This document shows positions 1 through 10,449 of a stretch of DNA of 64,000 nucleotides, one piece after another. The notes beneath the pieces were generated by a model, which searched no databases, was not told where the DNA came from, and was given only the letters and a program-made list of their open reading frames with translations. Origin of the DNA: Opisthorchis felineus (taxonomy: Eukaryota; Platyhelminthes; Trematoda; Opisthorchiida; Opisthorchiidae); NCBI GenBank assembly GCA_004794785.1, contig SJOL01006429.1, positions 199,334 through 263,333 of the forward strand, written 5' to 3'. A program made the position numbers and the translations under genes. Position 1 is the stretch's first letter. The number at the start of each line of letters is the position of its first letter.

Positions 1-192
1 GCGACAGTAACGCCACTTTCAGCTGAAGTGCGCACTCCAGATGCATCTGCTGCACCGCCCCCAGCTGTACCGGGTTGCTCCAACGTAGCCTTGGTCAGAG
101 TCTGGACCATCAGCTGCATCACCGTTTCATGTACGGCCAAACAACGTGTAAGGTCCGGATGCTGGAAGAATACCTTGTTGTTCATCAGATCC
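1..192 (-). CDS. RYR: RyR exon 40 (cut by window edge): junctional solenoid
   Basis: This exon completes a Trp codon, then reads [20 protein letters not shown] and [12 protein letters not shown], matching (L/I)(M/V)NN..FFQHPDL.R.L..HE.VM.VM.N.L. It is followed by a Gly/Ala/Ser/Thr-rich stretch. The frame stays open to position 1, so the 3' border is outside. The acceptor is gtttccttag. Confidence 0.95.
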
Positions 193-1137
193 CTAAGGAA
201 ACACAAAAGTGAGATAGCTAAGCTCTCTGTTAACAAAATTGTTGGAATCCGATGAGAATTCCATGCCTCAACGTGCACCAGTGAAAGGAGGAAAGCGCTT
301 CGCCGCAAAGCAATTTATTAGCAAACACGAACTAAGCAGTTACAAGTCATTAAACGTCTCATATGCACACAGTCTTTAAAAATTGAACATTCTTACGCGT
401 CTTCTGGAACTTTCTCGGATATTCGTTGACCGGTTAACGAATAATGCAAAGCGGTTTCACAATTTCCTCAATAAACTTCACCTTCCATCAGATACGGGGC
501 GGAGCTTGGCCACTAACCATTACTCACATGGTACATCAGTAGTATCCATCGGTATACCTTTACCACGTGTTCGGTAGGGTTGAAAAAATGGAGTAAAAGT
601 CAACCCATTTCCACGATCACCTTTCATTAGCGCTACCTTTCAGCAGGCCACTGGATAGGTTGTGATGAGACAGTGATTTTATCGCTTTCCACACGGGTCA
701 TGGGAGAAAAGTTCACCCACTTCCCACTACTAAGTAAAATATCAGTAGCAACAGCAGGACGTACAAAAAAAAACAAATTTTCGCCAATCGGCTGATGAAA
801 CACCGAGGCATCGCGCACCTGAACGACAATGGATGCCCTGCAAAACTAGGGTTGAGGATATAAGTTTCCAAACAAGGAAACAGCTTTTCGGTACTTCTTG
901 GCTTTTCGGCACAAATTTACCCTCCTGAACTCCGGTATTGAGACACTAACCGAGTAGCGCCAAACTTAGGACCATCATCCCGGCTTAACACATTAAATAC
1001 AAAACATTTTAACAACGAATACTGTCATTTATCTGCAGGCAGGTAGATTTCACACCACATTGATTGTCCATACGTCAAGACTGATGGTCGGTTTCTTTTT
1101 CATCATTTTGAACATGTGAAATGCAATGAAAACATAC
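193..1137 (-). other. RYR: Intron 39
   Basis: I see no recognisable feature. Confidence 0.65.
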
Positions 1138-1286
1138 CACAGACAGTTTTTGAGCAACATCTCTTCATTTGAACCCAGCTGCACTCCCAAAAGGCAGCGA
1201 ACTCGACCGAGCGAACGTAGAAGTCGCGACACTTCGTCTTGTGACAGTGAAGAAATGACATACGTCTTCGCCAGGGCATCCCGCAA
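1138..1286 (-). CDS. RYR: RyR exon 39: junctional solenoid
   Basis: This exon has 49 codons plus 2 nt. It contains LRDALAKTYVISSLSQDEVS and LGRVRCLLGVQLGSNEEMLL, matching (V)RALE.TYVI........LG(Q)IR(A/S)LL.VQM...EE.LM. The donor is TG|gtatgt. Confidence 0.97.
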
Positions 1287-1380
1287 CTGGAAAGTGAATG
1301 AAAATGGTTGGAAATGAAATGCTTTACACAAAACAGTGAAAGACGAAGAGACAATAACCGTTCATCACTTCATCACATAC

Positions 1381-1505
1381 CTCTTCAATCGCGTTGTACT
1401 GACGATAGAGGACTGAGAACATCTCTCTGATCAACTCTAAGTTTTCAATGTACTTGCTACGGGCCCACTTCACGATGGTTCTAGTGATGAGATCAGTGAA
1501 AGTAT
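1381..1505 (-). CDS. RYR: RyR exon 38: junctional solenoid
   Basis: This exon has 41 codons after a split Asn codon. It contains TDLITRTIVKWARSKYIENL and LIREMFSVLYRQYNAIEE, matching .LI..(T)IVRWA......P.L(V)REMFSLL.RQYD...E. The donor is GAG|gtatgt. Confidence 0.97.
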
Positions 1506-2269
1506 CTGCGAGAAGATGGGAGAAGATGGTGTTACCGCTTGGAGTGTAAAATGTACACTTTTGTGCATGCATGAATGAATTGTGCTTTCAGAGAAAGGAC
1601 CCAATCTACTACTTTTTTAAGGGAAATTTTCAATTGCGATAGGTTGGTACTTCTTTCCATGCATTTAGCCGCTCCGCTCACATATTTGTCGATTTCCACA
1701 TGATTTTTCTCATATGCAAGTTCGCCTCGTTCACTCCTGACCTTTGAACACCCGCTCTACCGTTACCTTTCCTGTTCAACACTGGGATATTTGCATACGC
1801 GTGCAAGTGTATGTCATGGTGCGGCTGTTCTCTTGATGTGTTGTTTTGTTAAGTCCACACACAGGGGTTCTCACACGAACATTCTGCGCCATCGAGATGG
1901 TCTCAAGAGGACCATTGGTGACTCCCACTACTGGTTCCCATTCCACTGGCTTTTGTATTGTCTGTTGATATCGACAATGAGCCGTGCTAGCCAGATTTTA
2001 CACTTTGTTGATACTACTCACCTACTTGTTCGTAATTACTACTATAGACACAAGGTGTTTAAACCTGTGATATTGCTCCAATTTTATTAGACCTAGTGAC
2101 TAACCAGAACTAGACCAGGAAACTTTTTAATAGCTGATGTTTACCCATTTTCTGGTTGGCTGTGCTGAAACCGTTGATCCAAGTTTGATGTTCATTGGTT
2201 AACAGTCCTTTCGGATTTGACTGGTTGACTAAGAACAGCGCTTTCAGTGCATTTCAGTGTGTCACGACA

Positions 2270-2309
<40 letters not shown>

Positions 2310-2626
2310 ACATAGTTCTCAATAAATGTATGGTGCACATCACTCATTCGTTTGTACACGTGGTAAGTCATTAACTGGCCCTACGTACTCCTTAAAGTCA
2401 GGCACCATACTGTGGGACCCAGTCGCCAAACCTTTGAGGAAGTTGGCTTACATAAGCAGATTAATTAGCATACAAACTGGGAGGAAAGTAGTAGCGGGAC
2501 AATAACTGATCAATAAAGAGATAATTTACGCTAAAGATGGGACTATATCCCACAGATTTATTTCTTCAGTATGAAACACGAGGATTATTTCACTCGTCAA
2601 ACAAAAGCGATCAAAGGTACACGTAC
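1506..2626 (-). other. RYR: Intron 37
   Basis: This intron holds a GT microsatellite (2274-2308). Nothing else was recognised. Confidence 0.7.
2274..2308. repeat. GT microsatellite
   Basis: An uninterrupted GT run of about 35 bases in intron 37. Confidence 0.95.
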
Positions 2627-3032
2627 TTTTTCCGGCCGCCTCAGACTTTTGTGCTTCATACAGCCGATCGAACTCTTTCTGTTCAGCTTCGGTGGGTGAG
2701 TAACCACGTTTTTTTATAATAAGATTCCAGGCCGCTTGTAAAATCCATGGGGGCACCCCAGAACCTTCTTCCGGATTTCCCATGTCAGGAGGGACGAGGG
2801 GGAGGCGGGACAGAGCCGTCTGTAGGTCGTCTGGGGGATACACTTGACCAAAGGAGACTAAACTCAAATTATCCGGTGCATGTGTCACTGGGAACACCCG
2901 AGTGTTCTCGCCATAGCCACTGTCGATCATCGATTCTGATCCACCGTGTTCACTGGTGTCAGCTCCCTCACTGCCTGGTCGAAGAACACCGAGTTTGTCT
3001 GTGAGGTGTTTGTGGAACCTTCTTAGAAGTTC
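2627..3032 (-). CDS. RYR: RyR exon 37: variable linker of the junctional solenoid
   Basis: This exon has 135 codons plus 1 nt. It starts ELLRRFHKHLTDKLGV, like the (L)..FH..L....G segment of other RyRs. It then has a Ser/Gly/Asp loop and a unique region with VYPPDDLQTALSRLPLVPPD and PPWILQAAWNLIIKKRGYSP. That region has no clear counterpart in the insect and vertebrate proteins that I know. The donor is A|gtacgt. Confidence 0.85.
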
Positions 3033-3741
3033 CTTTATGACAAAGTAACGTGGAACGATATGTTTTATTGAGGAAATAGTGAAACTGATAGCCACATATG
3101 CATCACAGGTCACTAAGCGAAAGGTGAACGTGCTTCCGAACAGTCCACAATTAACATGAAAATCGTGAACTCTAAAAAAACAATAAACACTTCTTCTAAT
3201 TAAATGACTTGCTTTAGAAAAGCAGCAAACAACAGAAGCCGTTTGAGGGCGAGGACGCAGGGCATCTGGACCAGAAACACGGTAAAATGGGAGTGAGTGA
3301 ACTTCGCGTGATCCAGACATCAACGCGCTGCATGAACATTCATTATGTACACAAAAAACGGAACACGAGCTGAAGGACAGTTTGGGTAGGTCCATTCAAA
3401 GGTATAAAATCGTGTGTTGACCAGAACCCTACTCCGGCTGGATCAACAGCCGATCCACCTCTCGAATTCGGTGCTTATCAGCAACCACTGGTTGACCAGA
3501 GTTGAGTATTCAAACTGGAACAAGGTCAACCTCAAACCCTGGAGGCAAATTGGGATGAACTAAGCTTTGGAGACTGTGCTGGGTAACTGATCGTTCGGCG
3601 ATGCTAATTTTACTGGACTGAGAAAGTATAGACCGACAGCCGATAACAAAGTCAAGGTGACAACCCGTCAATTCACCTGAGGGAAAATAGTGGATATCCA
3701 AGCGTGCTTCAGATAGAAAATCACGGGATGCATAAGCTTAC
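3033..3741 (-). other. RYR: Intron 36
   Basis: I see no recognisable feature. Confidence 0.65.
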
Positions 3742-4035
3742 TTTAACCTCTTCTGCACACCGATTGGTGTCCTCGCCTTCGGACTCTTCTTCCTCTTTGT
3801 TATCATCACCGGGTTCCTCGATAGGGTTCGGTTCGGTTGGCTCCGTGTTTGTCGGCTCTTCGCTAGTTGTTTCTGGTCCTTCCTCCAACCGACCGGTTGG
3901 TCCACCGGGACCGGGCATTCGAAGGAGGCACGACATCTGTACGGCTGCCGGACAGCGAAATTCTCTGGTTCTCCTGGCAGCCACAGATGATGGCAGGTTG
4001 GACAGCTTGATAGCCATGTAGCGTGAATATTGATC
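3742..4035 (-). CDS. RYR: RyR exon 36: junctional solenoid and acidic tail
   Basis: This exon has 98 codons, phase 0/0. It contains SSVAARRTREFRCPAAVQM, matching (S)AVAARKTKEFRCPPREQM, then a tail rich in Glu, Pro, Thr and Asn (EEPGDDNKEEEESEGED). The acidic tail takes the place of the (C)(P)LPE... loop of other RyRs. The donor is AAA|gtaagc. Confidence 0.95.
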
Positions 4036-4206
4036 CTGTGGTGGGATAAATTACAACGCCAATAAAGACGTGAATAATTTTGCTTGCCTGTCCTTCCGAC
4101 TAACTCCAAACCTGACCAAACGACCACGTGATACGGGTCGGCAATAAACCAGAATACAAGTTCGACTGTTACTGCGCACAGTGAGAAGATAACATAAACT
4201 ACTCAC

Positions 4207-4361
4207 CGACTGGAGCTCCTTAACAAATGTGCTAGCGAATTTCACGACCTGTTCGACACGGTGACGTAGCTGAAGGTCACAAAGAGTGTGTAGTAGTCGG
4301 CAGACTTCCAGCTGAACACTCTCCGGTAGTGGGAATTCTAGCAAACTCTCGCCAATTGCAG
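4207..4361 (-). CDS. RYR: RyR exon 35: junctional solenoid
   Basis: This exon has 51 codons after a split Thr codon. It contains LPESVQLEVCRLLHTLCDLQ and LRHRVEQVVKFASTFVKELQ, matching (L)PE(S/G).KLQMC.LL....D.(Q)L(R/Q)HRVE....F....V..LQ. The donor is TCG|gtgagt. Confidence 0.97.
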
Positions 4362-5545
4362 CTACAAGGAAAGAAGTAAATGGCCGGCTGGTTCGTTTGC
4401 GACAGTATCAATTATCGGAGACAGCAACCTTAAATGATGGCAGCAGAGAAAACTCTGGATGAGTGCTTCAGGTTTGGCTAACGGACCCTTTGATTAACAC
4501 AGCGGCCTGCTCACTTCGCACTGAGTCACACAGACTATCTTCACCACATGAGCGATGGTGCATTAGTCAGCCAACCCAATAGCACACATGGCCAGTGATC
4601 CTTGACCAATAAGCTTCTTGCTGCTTTGCGATTGGCCGCGCGCACAGGCTCTACCACAGGTATGTTCACAGGCTTTGCGCTGACTTTACCCCCCGGCTGA
4701 CTACCCGAACCAATTGGACCGAGGCTCGGCCACTGTGGTGAAGCGCCGACCCGTAGAAGATTGAGAACCTGACGCCTCGCACTTGTCGCGCCTTTGAATG
4801 CTTTGGGAGCGGATTGTTGCCAAAGCGCATGAAATGGTGGCGCAAAAAGCGTGAGTACCGCAGCTTGTCTTCTCATCGTTTTGGTCCCAGTTCGTGTTGG
4901 GACGCGTTCACTGCTGCAATCCTCCCGCTGTTCTATGTGTTACTCACTCAAAGCCGGGTGGTCCAACGTTTTCTAGCGCATGCATTGTACCCAGCCGCAC
5001 ACACTTCCGAGTGTCTATTGGCCAATTACGATGAGATTATTCCACGTAGGTGCCGAGCGTAAACGAGCTCCTATCTGATGGCTTGTTGGTCCTCACTACG
5101 ATAGTAGGCAAGCGGATTGTTGCCCCTTTTTCATGAGTAACTAGCACAGAACACAAGCACTCGACCGTGCTCACATGCAACAGGCACTCGGTGACTTATC
5201 TCCTCAAAGGCCGATCGAGTGGCAGAGATGCAAAAATGCATAGTTTTTCTGACGTCACGTGACCGGGGCACTCAACAAGCTTCAATCACCGAGATGAAGA
5301 TGTGGATTGTTTAGCATACTCCAATCCTGAGCTCTCGATTTGATTTCGACCCTTCATACCTAAAAGTAAGGGTGACTGTTCTTTCCAGCATACAAGAATC
5401 ATTTCAGTCTGGCTTCGGTCCTGATCCTATATCTGCAGGCCCCATAATCAGTAGATAGATATAGAAAGTTCTAATTGGGTATACTGTGAGTGGACGGGTA
5501 AAAATTATTCGGTAAGCAAGACAAGCAAACAGGAATTCAACTTAC
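4362..5545 (-). other. RYR: Intron 34
   Basis: The stretch 4500-5220 is GC-rich for this window. The word agcggattgttgcc occurs twice, about 300 bp apart (near 4808 and 5111). This may be a transposon remnant, but no family was recognised. Confidence 0.6.
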
Positions 5546-5664
5546 TGCTCATATGTCTAGGATTCTCGAAGGTCTTGGGGTCCAGAATGGCCAGAAGTAT
5601 CTTCACGTCTGTGGCATCCAACGTGCCCATCACCAGCAGACAGTTGATGGTACGGAGAAGTGGA
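5546..5664 (-). CDS. RYR: RyR exon 34: junctional solenoid
   Basis: This exon has 39 whole codons. It contains LLVMGTLDATDVKILLAILD and PKTFENPRHMS, matching LL(V)(M/V)GI..DEDV..(L/I)L.MI(D/E)P. The donor is A|gtaagt. Confidence 0.95.
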
Positions 5665-6223
5665 CTGTGGATGGACCACCGCAGTATAATGACAATAATG
5701 AGAATAGCTAATGAGCTGAACAAAAATAATTTTTGGCGTTTCATCACTCGATAAGATAACCTGTTCTACGGTAACCCAAAAATGCTCTCGTTTGGAGGGG
5801 GGTAAAACTGACCCCGCAAGGGTTTTGGAGACAGTACTCGCTGATGCTTATGCGTTTTGCTCACAGCTGGTAAGTTATGGATTTGGAACCAGCGGTTCTC
5901 GGTAGTTTATGTTCTAAGACTAAGCTAACACGTCTACATGGAAATCCGTGGAGAATGTCTGGCAAAAACATCAGACGAACTTAAGCTGCGTGATCGGTAT
6001 GCAGACCAGTCATGCACCGAAGCTACTGAAGTGAAAACATCGCACCATTTTCTTACTACTCGTGAGTAACCGCGTTCTCTATTCTAGGCTCACAGAGACC
6101 GTGTCATGGGACAGTCGGTCAGAACAATAGATGGGTCGTTCAACTAAGCGACCTGGTATCACTCCCGAGCGTTCTGTGAAAGACTGTGTGATTTAACAAG
6201 AAGACACAAGGAAGAAAACTCAC
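5665..6223 (-). other. RYR: Intron 33
   Basis: I see no recognisable feature. Confidence 0.65.
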
Positions 6224-6466
6224 AGCAGCAAGTGTTCGAAATTCCCTCCCGCTGGATCGCGAATCCCTCCACCACGGTTCACACTTTCAACCAGGCAACT
6301 CAGACAGAGTTCCTTTAGCTGAGTGATTGGGAAATCTGGACAGTCGGCCAATTTCAGTAGCCCGCCTGGTCCGGCAACACTCATAGCCGCAGACAGAGCC
6401 GCATCTTCTCTGCCCTTCTCCAGTTGTGCTGGTACCGGAACACTGCCTGTACCATCAGCTCCGGGG
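6224..6466 (-). CDS. RYR: RyR exon 33: junctional solenoid
   Basis: This exon has 80 whole codons with split codons at both ends. It contains DFPITQLKELCLSCLVESVN and IRDPAGGNFEHLL, matching FPLE..R......L.DAV.......RDP.GGS. A Gly/Ala-rich loop precedes them. The donor is CT|gtgagt. Confidence 0.93.
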
Positions 6467-7002
6467 CTGAAGTGGATAAAAAAGTTAGACGGGACTGACA
6501 GGGGCTTTCTGTGTTCCGAGTGACTGCATCATCTGCCCCGTCTTATGATACTGTTTCGTCTGACTGTCGCATTGGTGTTTTCTTTCTATAGGATATGGTG
6601 GGCATTACAAAATATCAGAATGCTGGCTCTACTGGAGAGAGTAGGGGGAGAGCATCTGTTAGATCATCTCAAAGTTTTGCCTGCGTTGTCCGTCCAAAAT
6701 AAGCTTGCAAGATGGTGTCATTGTTGACAAGATAACCAACAACTTATACGAATGATCATCATCAAGAAAGAGTTCCAATTTTAAGGACTAATAAACCAGG
6801 CGAACTTATCCCACAAAACTACATGTTACCGGCTTTTGACCTTGGTATTTTAAATCATGACATGCATCACGAAAGAAGATTAGTCAGCTGTTTGAACCCG
6901 AGATTGAAATGGGGTTGAGACCAATCGATAACTGGTTATCTGAGCATGCGTGTTTGTACTAGGTCGGTTGACTTAAACCCGATTGGTAATTAGCACACTT
7001 AC
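6467..7002 (-). other. RYR: Intron 32
   Basis: I see no recognisable feature. Confidence 0.65.
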
Positions 7003-7285
7003 ATGAGCAAATGTGGATCGGTCTTCAGCCGCGGTCGAATACTCACATGTTCACTGACAGCTGGGATGCGATCGAAATCGAAGCTTTCCGGTCCTTCTTC
7101 CGCATCTTCCTCTCGTGTCAGCTCTTCCGGACTACCCATGCTCAACAGTTCCGGCTTGCTCTTGTCTTGACGTACAAGTGGTACGATGAATTCTTTCCCG
7201 GTAACTTGTTTCAGTTTCACATGGCTGGACACATGCATTGTGAGCATAAGCTCGACAAAGCCAGATCGTAGAGGTCCAGGTATAT
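7003..7285 (-). CDS. RYR: RyR exon 32: junctional solenoid
   Basis: This exon has 93 whole codons plus split codons. It contains IPGPLRSGFVELMLTMHVSS and KEFIVPLV, matching GPLR.G(F/Y)YDLLI..HLES and (S/N)EYI(I/V)P. An acidic loop (REEDAEEGPE) follows. An earlier gtgagt at 7046 would break phase; the gtaagt at 7002 (AT|gtaagt) joins exon 33 in phase, so I chose that. Confidence 0.93.
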
Positions 7286-7377
7286 CTGTAGTGTGCACGT
7301 GATTAGCCGAGGTCAGAGTGATTCAAGCAGAACAGTCAAACCAATAGCATATGCATGATTGATTGATTTTGACTTAC

Positions 7378-7499
7378 CGGCAGCCGTGAACACATGCAGA
7401 ATTTGATGTGCGTCCACATGTTGCGTCAGACTCTGAGCAACGTTGTGGTTGGCATGGCAACACAGGGCTCGGTAGAGCTCCAACGTGTGTGAATGGAAC
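7378..7499 (-). CDS. RYR: RyR exon 31: junctional solenoid
   Basis: This exon has 40 whole codons. It contains FHSHTLELYRALCCHANHNV and HVDAHQILHVF, matching FH(S/A)HTL.LY.A(V/L)C...N...AH.LC.HVDQ.QLL. The donor is G|gtaagt. Confidence 0.96.
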
Positions 7500-7904
7500 C
7501 TAGGGAGGCCGCAGCATAAGGAATCGCGATCAGTAAAATAGACTTGGGAACGTATCTCAAACACGTGTGACCGTAACGTGTGGGCTCCACATCACGTGGG
7601 TAAGCGTGAGTAGCAACGTGGCGTGAATAACTAAACACTGTGGGTCAAAGATAGAAGTTGGCACATAAATAGGTGACACCGGATCCCATCGGACTCTTGA
7701 TACACACACACACACATAACTGCACGGAACGCCGATCACTTGTCCACTTACAATAGTGGCACAAAGTTTCGTGGTTTCTCAATCTCAAGTGATGACAGAA
7801 TTCGGTTCAGTCACGTGTGATTTGCGTACAGTAGTATATCGGCAAAATGGGTTACCAAACGTAGCCGGAGCTCAAACTACCAAAGGTGGCAGGACGAGAC
7901 TTAC
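7500..7904 (-). other. RYR: Intron 30
   Basis: This is a short intron with a small AC run at about 7702-7716. Nothing else is seen. Confidence 0.65.
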
Positions 7905-8083
7905 TTGAGCAACGGGGGCATCTCGTCCAACTCCAAAGCAGTCACACATCTCCCAGATTCCGGGAGCTGTACAGCAAGCTCGGAAACCGGGTCTTCCAAG
8001 ATGGTGCTCCAACCACGCTGATCGCTTATTTTCATACTGTACATCTTGACCGTCCTTGGAGGTACACGGGCCCAATGTAAACG
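7905..8083 (-). CDS. RYR: RyR exon 30: start of junctional solenoid
   Basis: This exon has 59 codons plus 2 nt. It contains RLHWARVPPRTVKMYSMKIS and RGWSTILEDPVSELAVQLPE, matching W(A/S)R(V/M)P........RGW.(M/V).(C)EDP...LALHIPE. The acceptor is gttacctacag and the donor AA|gtaagt. Confidence 0.96.
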
Positions 8084-8169
8084 CTGTAGGTAACAATGCG
8101 TGACAGAATACGTAGAGACATGAAATCTTAGGCGTCCTGTACTAAAGGTCACAAAGTGAAATTCAGTTA

Positions 8170-8568
8170 TCAAGAAATATACTCATTTGCAAATCAATTT
8201 GGTTTTACGAGAGACTCACCTGGAACCCAGCTGAATCTCTCGTTTGTGATGTTTCCATGCAACTGAATGTGCTGCACCAGGCCGCCTCATGTTCCAGTTG
8301 CTACGATATTCGAGATATCGCGATGCATGTAATTTTGCGCAATGTACTACTCATAAGGTTGCTGAAAATTCTTCGACAGCCCACGACCGGTTTCGCCCTT
8401 TTTGGGGCTCATCAGGCAGGCGCAGTCCCCGAGTTTTCGTCAACCTTATGTTTTACTTGAACCCAAATTGGACCGTTTTCAAGAAATACACTCATTTGCA
8501 AATCGATTTGGTTTTACGAGAGACTCACCTGGAACCCAGCTGAATCTCTCGTTTGAGCAGTACATTGC
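8170..8568 (-). mobile_element. Hammerhead element A: about 1.3 units of a 309-nt repeat with 14-bp TSD
   Basis: The insert is flanked by a perfect 14-bp duplication, GTGAAATTCAGTTA, at 8156-8169 and 8569-8582. A 76-bp arm occurs twice in direct orientation (8171-8246 and 8480-8555), 309 nt apart, with the hammerhead between them. The arm itself can form a hairpin closed by ACGAGAGA/TCTCTCGT. The far end (about 8554-8568) carries a short piece of the post-ribozyme terminus in inverted orientation. There is no open reading frame, so it is non-autonomous. The greater-than-unit copy and TSD suggest reverse transcription of a circular or tandem RNA and target-primed insertion (inference). Confidence 0.85.
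8353..8449 (-). ncRNA. Type I hammerhead ribozyme A, core intact
   Basis: In the minus sense the core reads CTGATGA, then GCCC-CAAAAA-GGGC (stem II), then GAAA. The self-complementary ACCGGT (stem III without a loop) follows, and predicted cleavage is after the C paired to plus position 8385. Proximal stem I pairs GCCTGC with GTGGGC. Distal stem I pairs about 19 positions, including ATAAGGTTG with CAACCTTAT, leaving internal loops that could form the usual tertiary contact. It lies in the transcribed sense of RyR intron 29. All core bases that I can check are present. Confidence 0.88.
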
Positions 8569-9175
8569 GTGAAATTCAGTTACTTCGAAACACATCGAAT
8601 TCAATCACGAACGAAGTGCAGTTGGCAATATTAAATATCACGCCGTACAACCGAATGTCGCGCCACTGTATTATAATGGTTTACCTCTGTTTCTATCAAA
8701 CAAATCAAATCAAACGGTTCAACTCCCAGCGGACACAGTGGATACGCGCCACGAGAAGAGCGACGTCACTACCTGCTGCCTCAGTGATCAGAAGAACACG
8801 TTGTCCTTCTTTCAGTGATTCCATTATAACTCCTGATGGAGTCGACTTGGATCCAGAAGAAACTGGCCCACACTTAAAGCACATTCACTGTCTCGGCTGT
8901 TGGGATTTTGTTACGTTTGATCTGTTTGCAAGTCACGAGATCTGTCAACTTACTGAAAGCGCGGGGGCGAGCTCTTACTTTGGGATTTGAGCCAATGATG
9001 AATTCCTTCGAAGCTGTCGTGGATTCATATTTAGCCGAACTGGTTCACGTTTTAAGGTGACATTAGATGGAAAAGCACCGAACAAACGCATAATCGGTTT
9101 ACCAGACGGGCCTATTCACAGTTGTGAGCCATTATCCGATAAACCGAGGGGAAGTATGAACTAAAACAGACTTAC

Positions 9176-9355
9176 TTGTAAAGCTTGGACCTTCAGACGA
9201 TGCGGCGGCAGACTAGACGCCTGTCTTGGAGGTCGCAGCATACTGGCTGTCACTGGTAGCGTGTATCGATTCCGTCGAGTGAACTCAAAGTGGATGGCTT
9301 CACGTACTGTGGGTCGATAGAAAACGGCTCCAAACAACCGTGTGGAGGGTTCGAC
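9176..9355 (-). CDS. RYR: RyR exon 29: end of SPRY3
   Basis: This exon has 60 codons, phase 0/0. It contains VEPSTRLFGAVFYRPTVREA, then LPVTASML and PPHRLKVQALQ, matching .EP.TKLFPA(I/V)F, LPLSAA.(L/F) and PPRL..Q.L. The donor is CAA|gtaagt. Confidence 0.94.
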
Positions 9356-9432
9356 CTGAATGGATGAACATGCCTCAGTTAAACCGGCAAAATACGATGA
9401 TTTACCTGAAATGCGTCACAAGCTCGACTCAC

Positions 9433-9615
9433 CTGAAAACGAATTCCCGTGTCACGACCGTTTAGATCGAAACCGAGTGTTCCGGTAGCCACATCCACCC
9501 AGCAGGTGAGCGACAATCCCTGACTCATACGCTTGCCCAAATCTTCCGGTGTTGCCATTTGGCTCAACAACTGACCCAAATTCACCATGAACGAAGCACG
9601 TTCAGCTACGGCAGA
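9433..9615 (-). CDS. RYR: RyR exon 28: SPRY3, middle
   Basis: This exon has 61 codons, phase 0/0. It contains SLTCWVDVATGTLGFDLNGR, matching GC(F/L)VD.ATG...FT.(E/N)GK. The donor is CAG|gtgagt. Confidence 0.93.
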
Positions 9616-10449
9616 CTATTGCGGGATAAAAAAGAAGACCATGTGAAATTCAGAACAGATAGTTTAATCAAGAAATATACAGAATGTCCACACAGTGTAG
9701 TCAAATAGGAAAAGCTTTGCATCCAGACAAGTTATGCGCGAGTTTTATTCAGCCTGTCATGGAGGACACGAACTTTGAATGTGCCAGGCCATATTCAACC
9801 GCAGGACTGTAACCCCTGGCTCCAGGATTCACGCCGCTCGTCCCCAGACGTCAAGATATCCTAGACCGAATCCGAATGATAAGATCATCGGGTCCAAACG
9901 GATGACTTGTGATAAATCCCATCCGTTCGATGACCCGCTACGGCAAATTCAGATCTCTTGGAGTCGCATTTATTCAGAAGGATCTGTAGTTTGTCAGTTC
10001 TTGAACGTCCATACAGTATTTGCCTAATCGCAAAACCCGCGTACGACCGTTCTTAACACAACACCTCTCAAAGGAGTTTCCTGTCCTGGTTATTAGCTTG
10101 GAATAGTCAAAATGACATTTTGGCGAATGATCGTTGTTCAACTCGGAAGAAACACGATGGTCGAAATACCCTCAGACTGCCAGTGGCTAGACATGGGCAA
10201 TGGAAAGCCAGAGTCGGGGTCGAACCATGAAAGTTCTTGTCAGTTCCCAGTCGCTGCGCTATCTCGAGATCATGTACCGCAATCTACTCAATGGTTGCTG
10301 ACTCCGTACCACACGCTGTCCAGCAAAAGTTGAACATCCCAGCTACCGTTGAAAATGTCGTATACGTCTTTCAAAGACTAAAAAGATTAGACCACCAAAA
10401 TGATCGATAAATCAAAACCAACGAAGTTGAATTTAACGGTGCAACGTAC
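9616..10449 (-). other. RYR: Intron 27
   Basis: A minus-strand tRNA-like stretch with A and B boxes lies at about 10205-10290. Nothing else was recognised. Confidence 0.65.
10205..10290 (-). repeat. tRNA-like sequence, minus strand
   Basis: In the minus sense an A-box-like ATAGCGCAGCGACTGGGAAC and a B-box-like ATGGTTCGACCCCGACTC are in tRNA spacing. It is probably a SINE head. Confidence 0.5.

Larger units (their letters stand above)
8084..9175 (-). other. RYR: Intron 29
   Basis: This intron holds the best-preserved sense-strand hammerhead element (8156-8582 with its TSDs). The rest, including a 145-codon plus-strand open frame from 8553, has no recognisable homology. Confidence 0.75.

Noticed and set aside
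7047..7285. Shorter form of exon 32 ending at gtgagt (7046)
   Set aside because: It would leave phase 0, but exon 33 needs phase 2. The gtaagt at 7002 gives an in-frame join.
8553..8990. Plus-strand open frame of 145 codons
   Set aside because: It starts in the hammerhead element, has no family motif and lies in RyR intron 29. Exons 29 and 30 join in phase without it.
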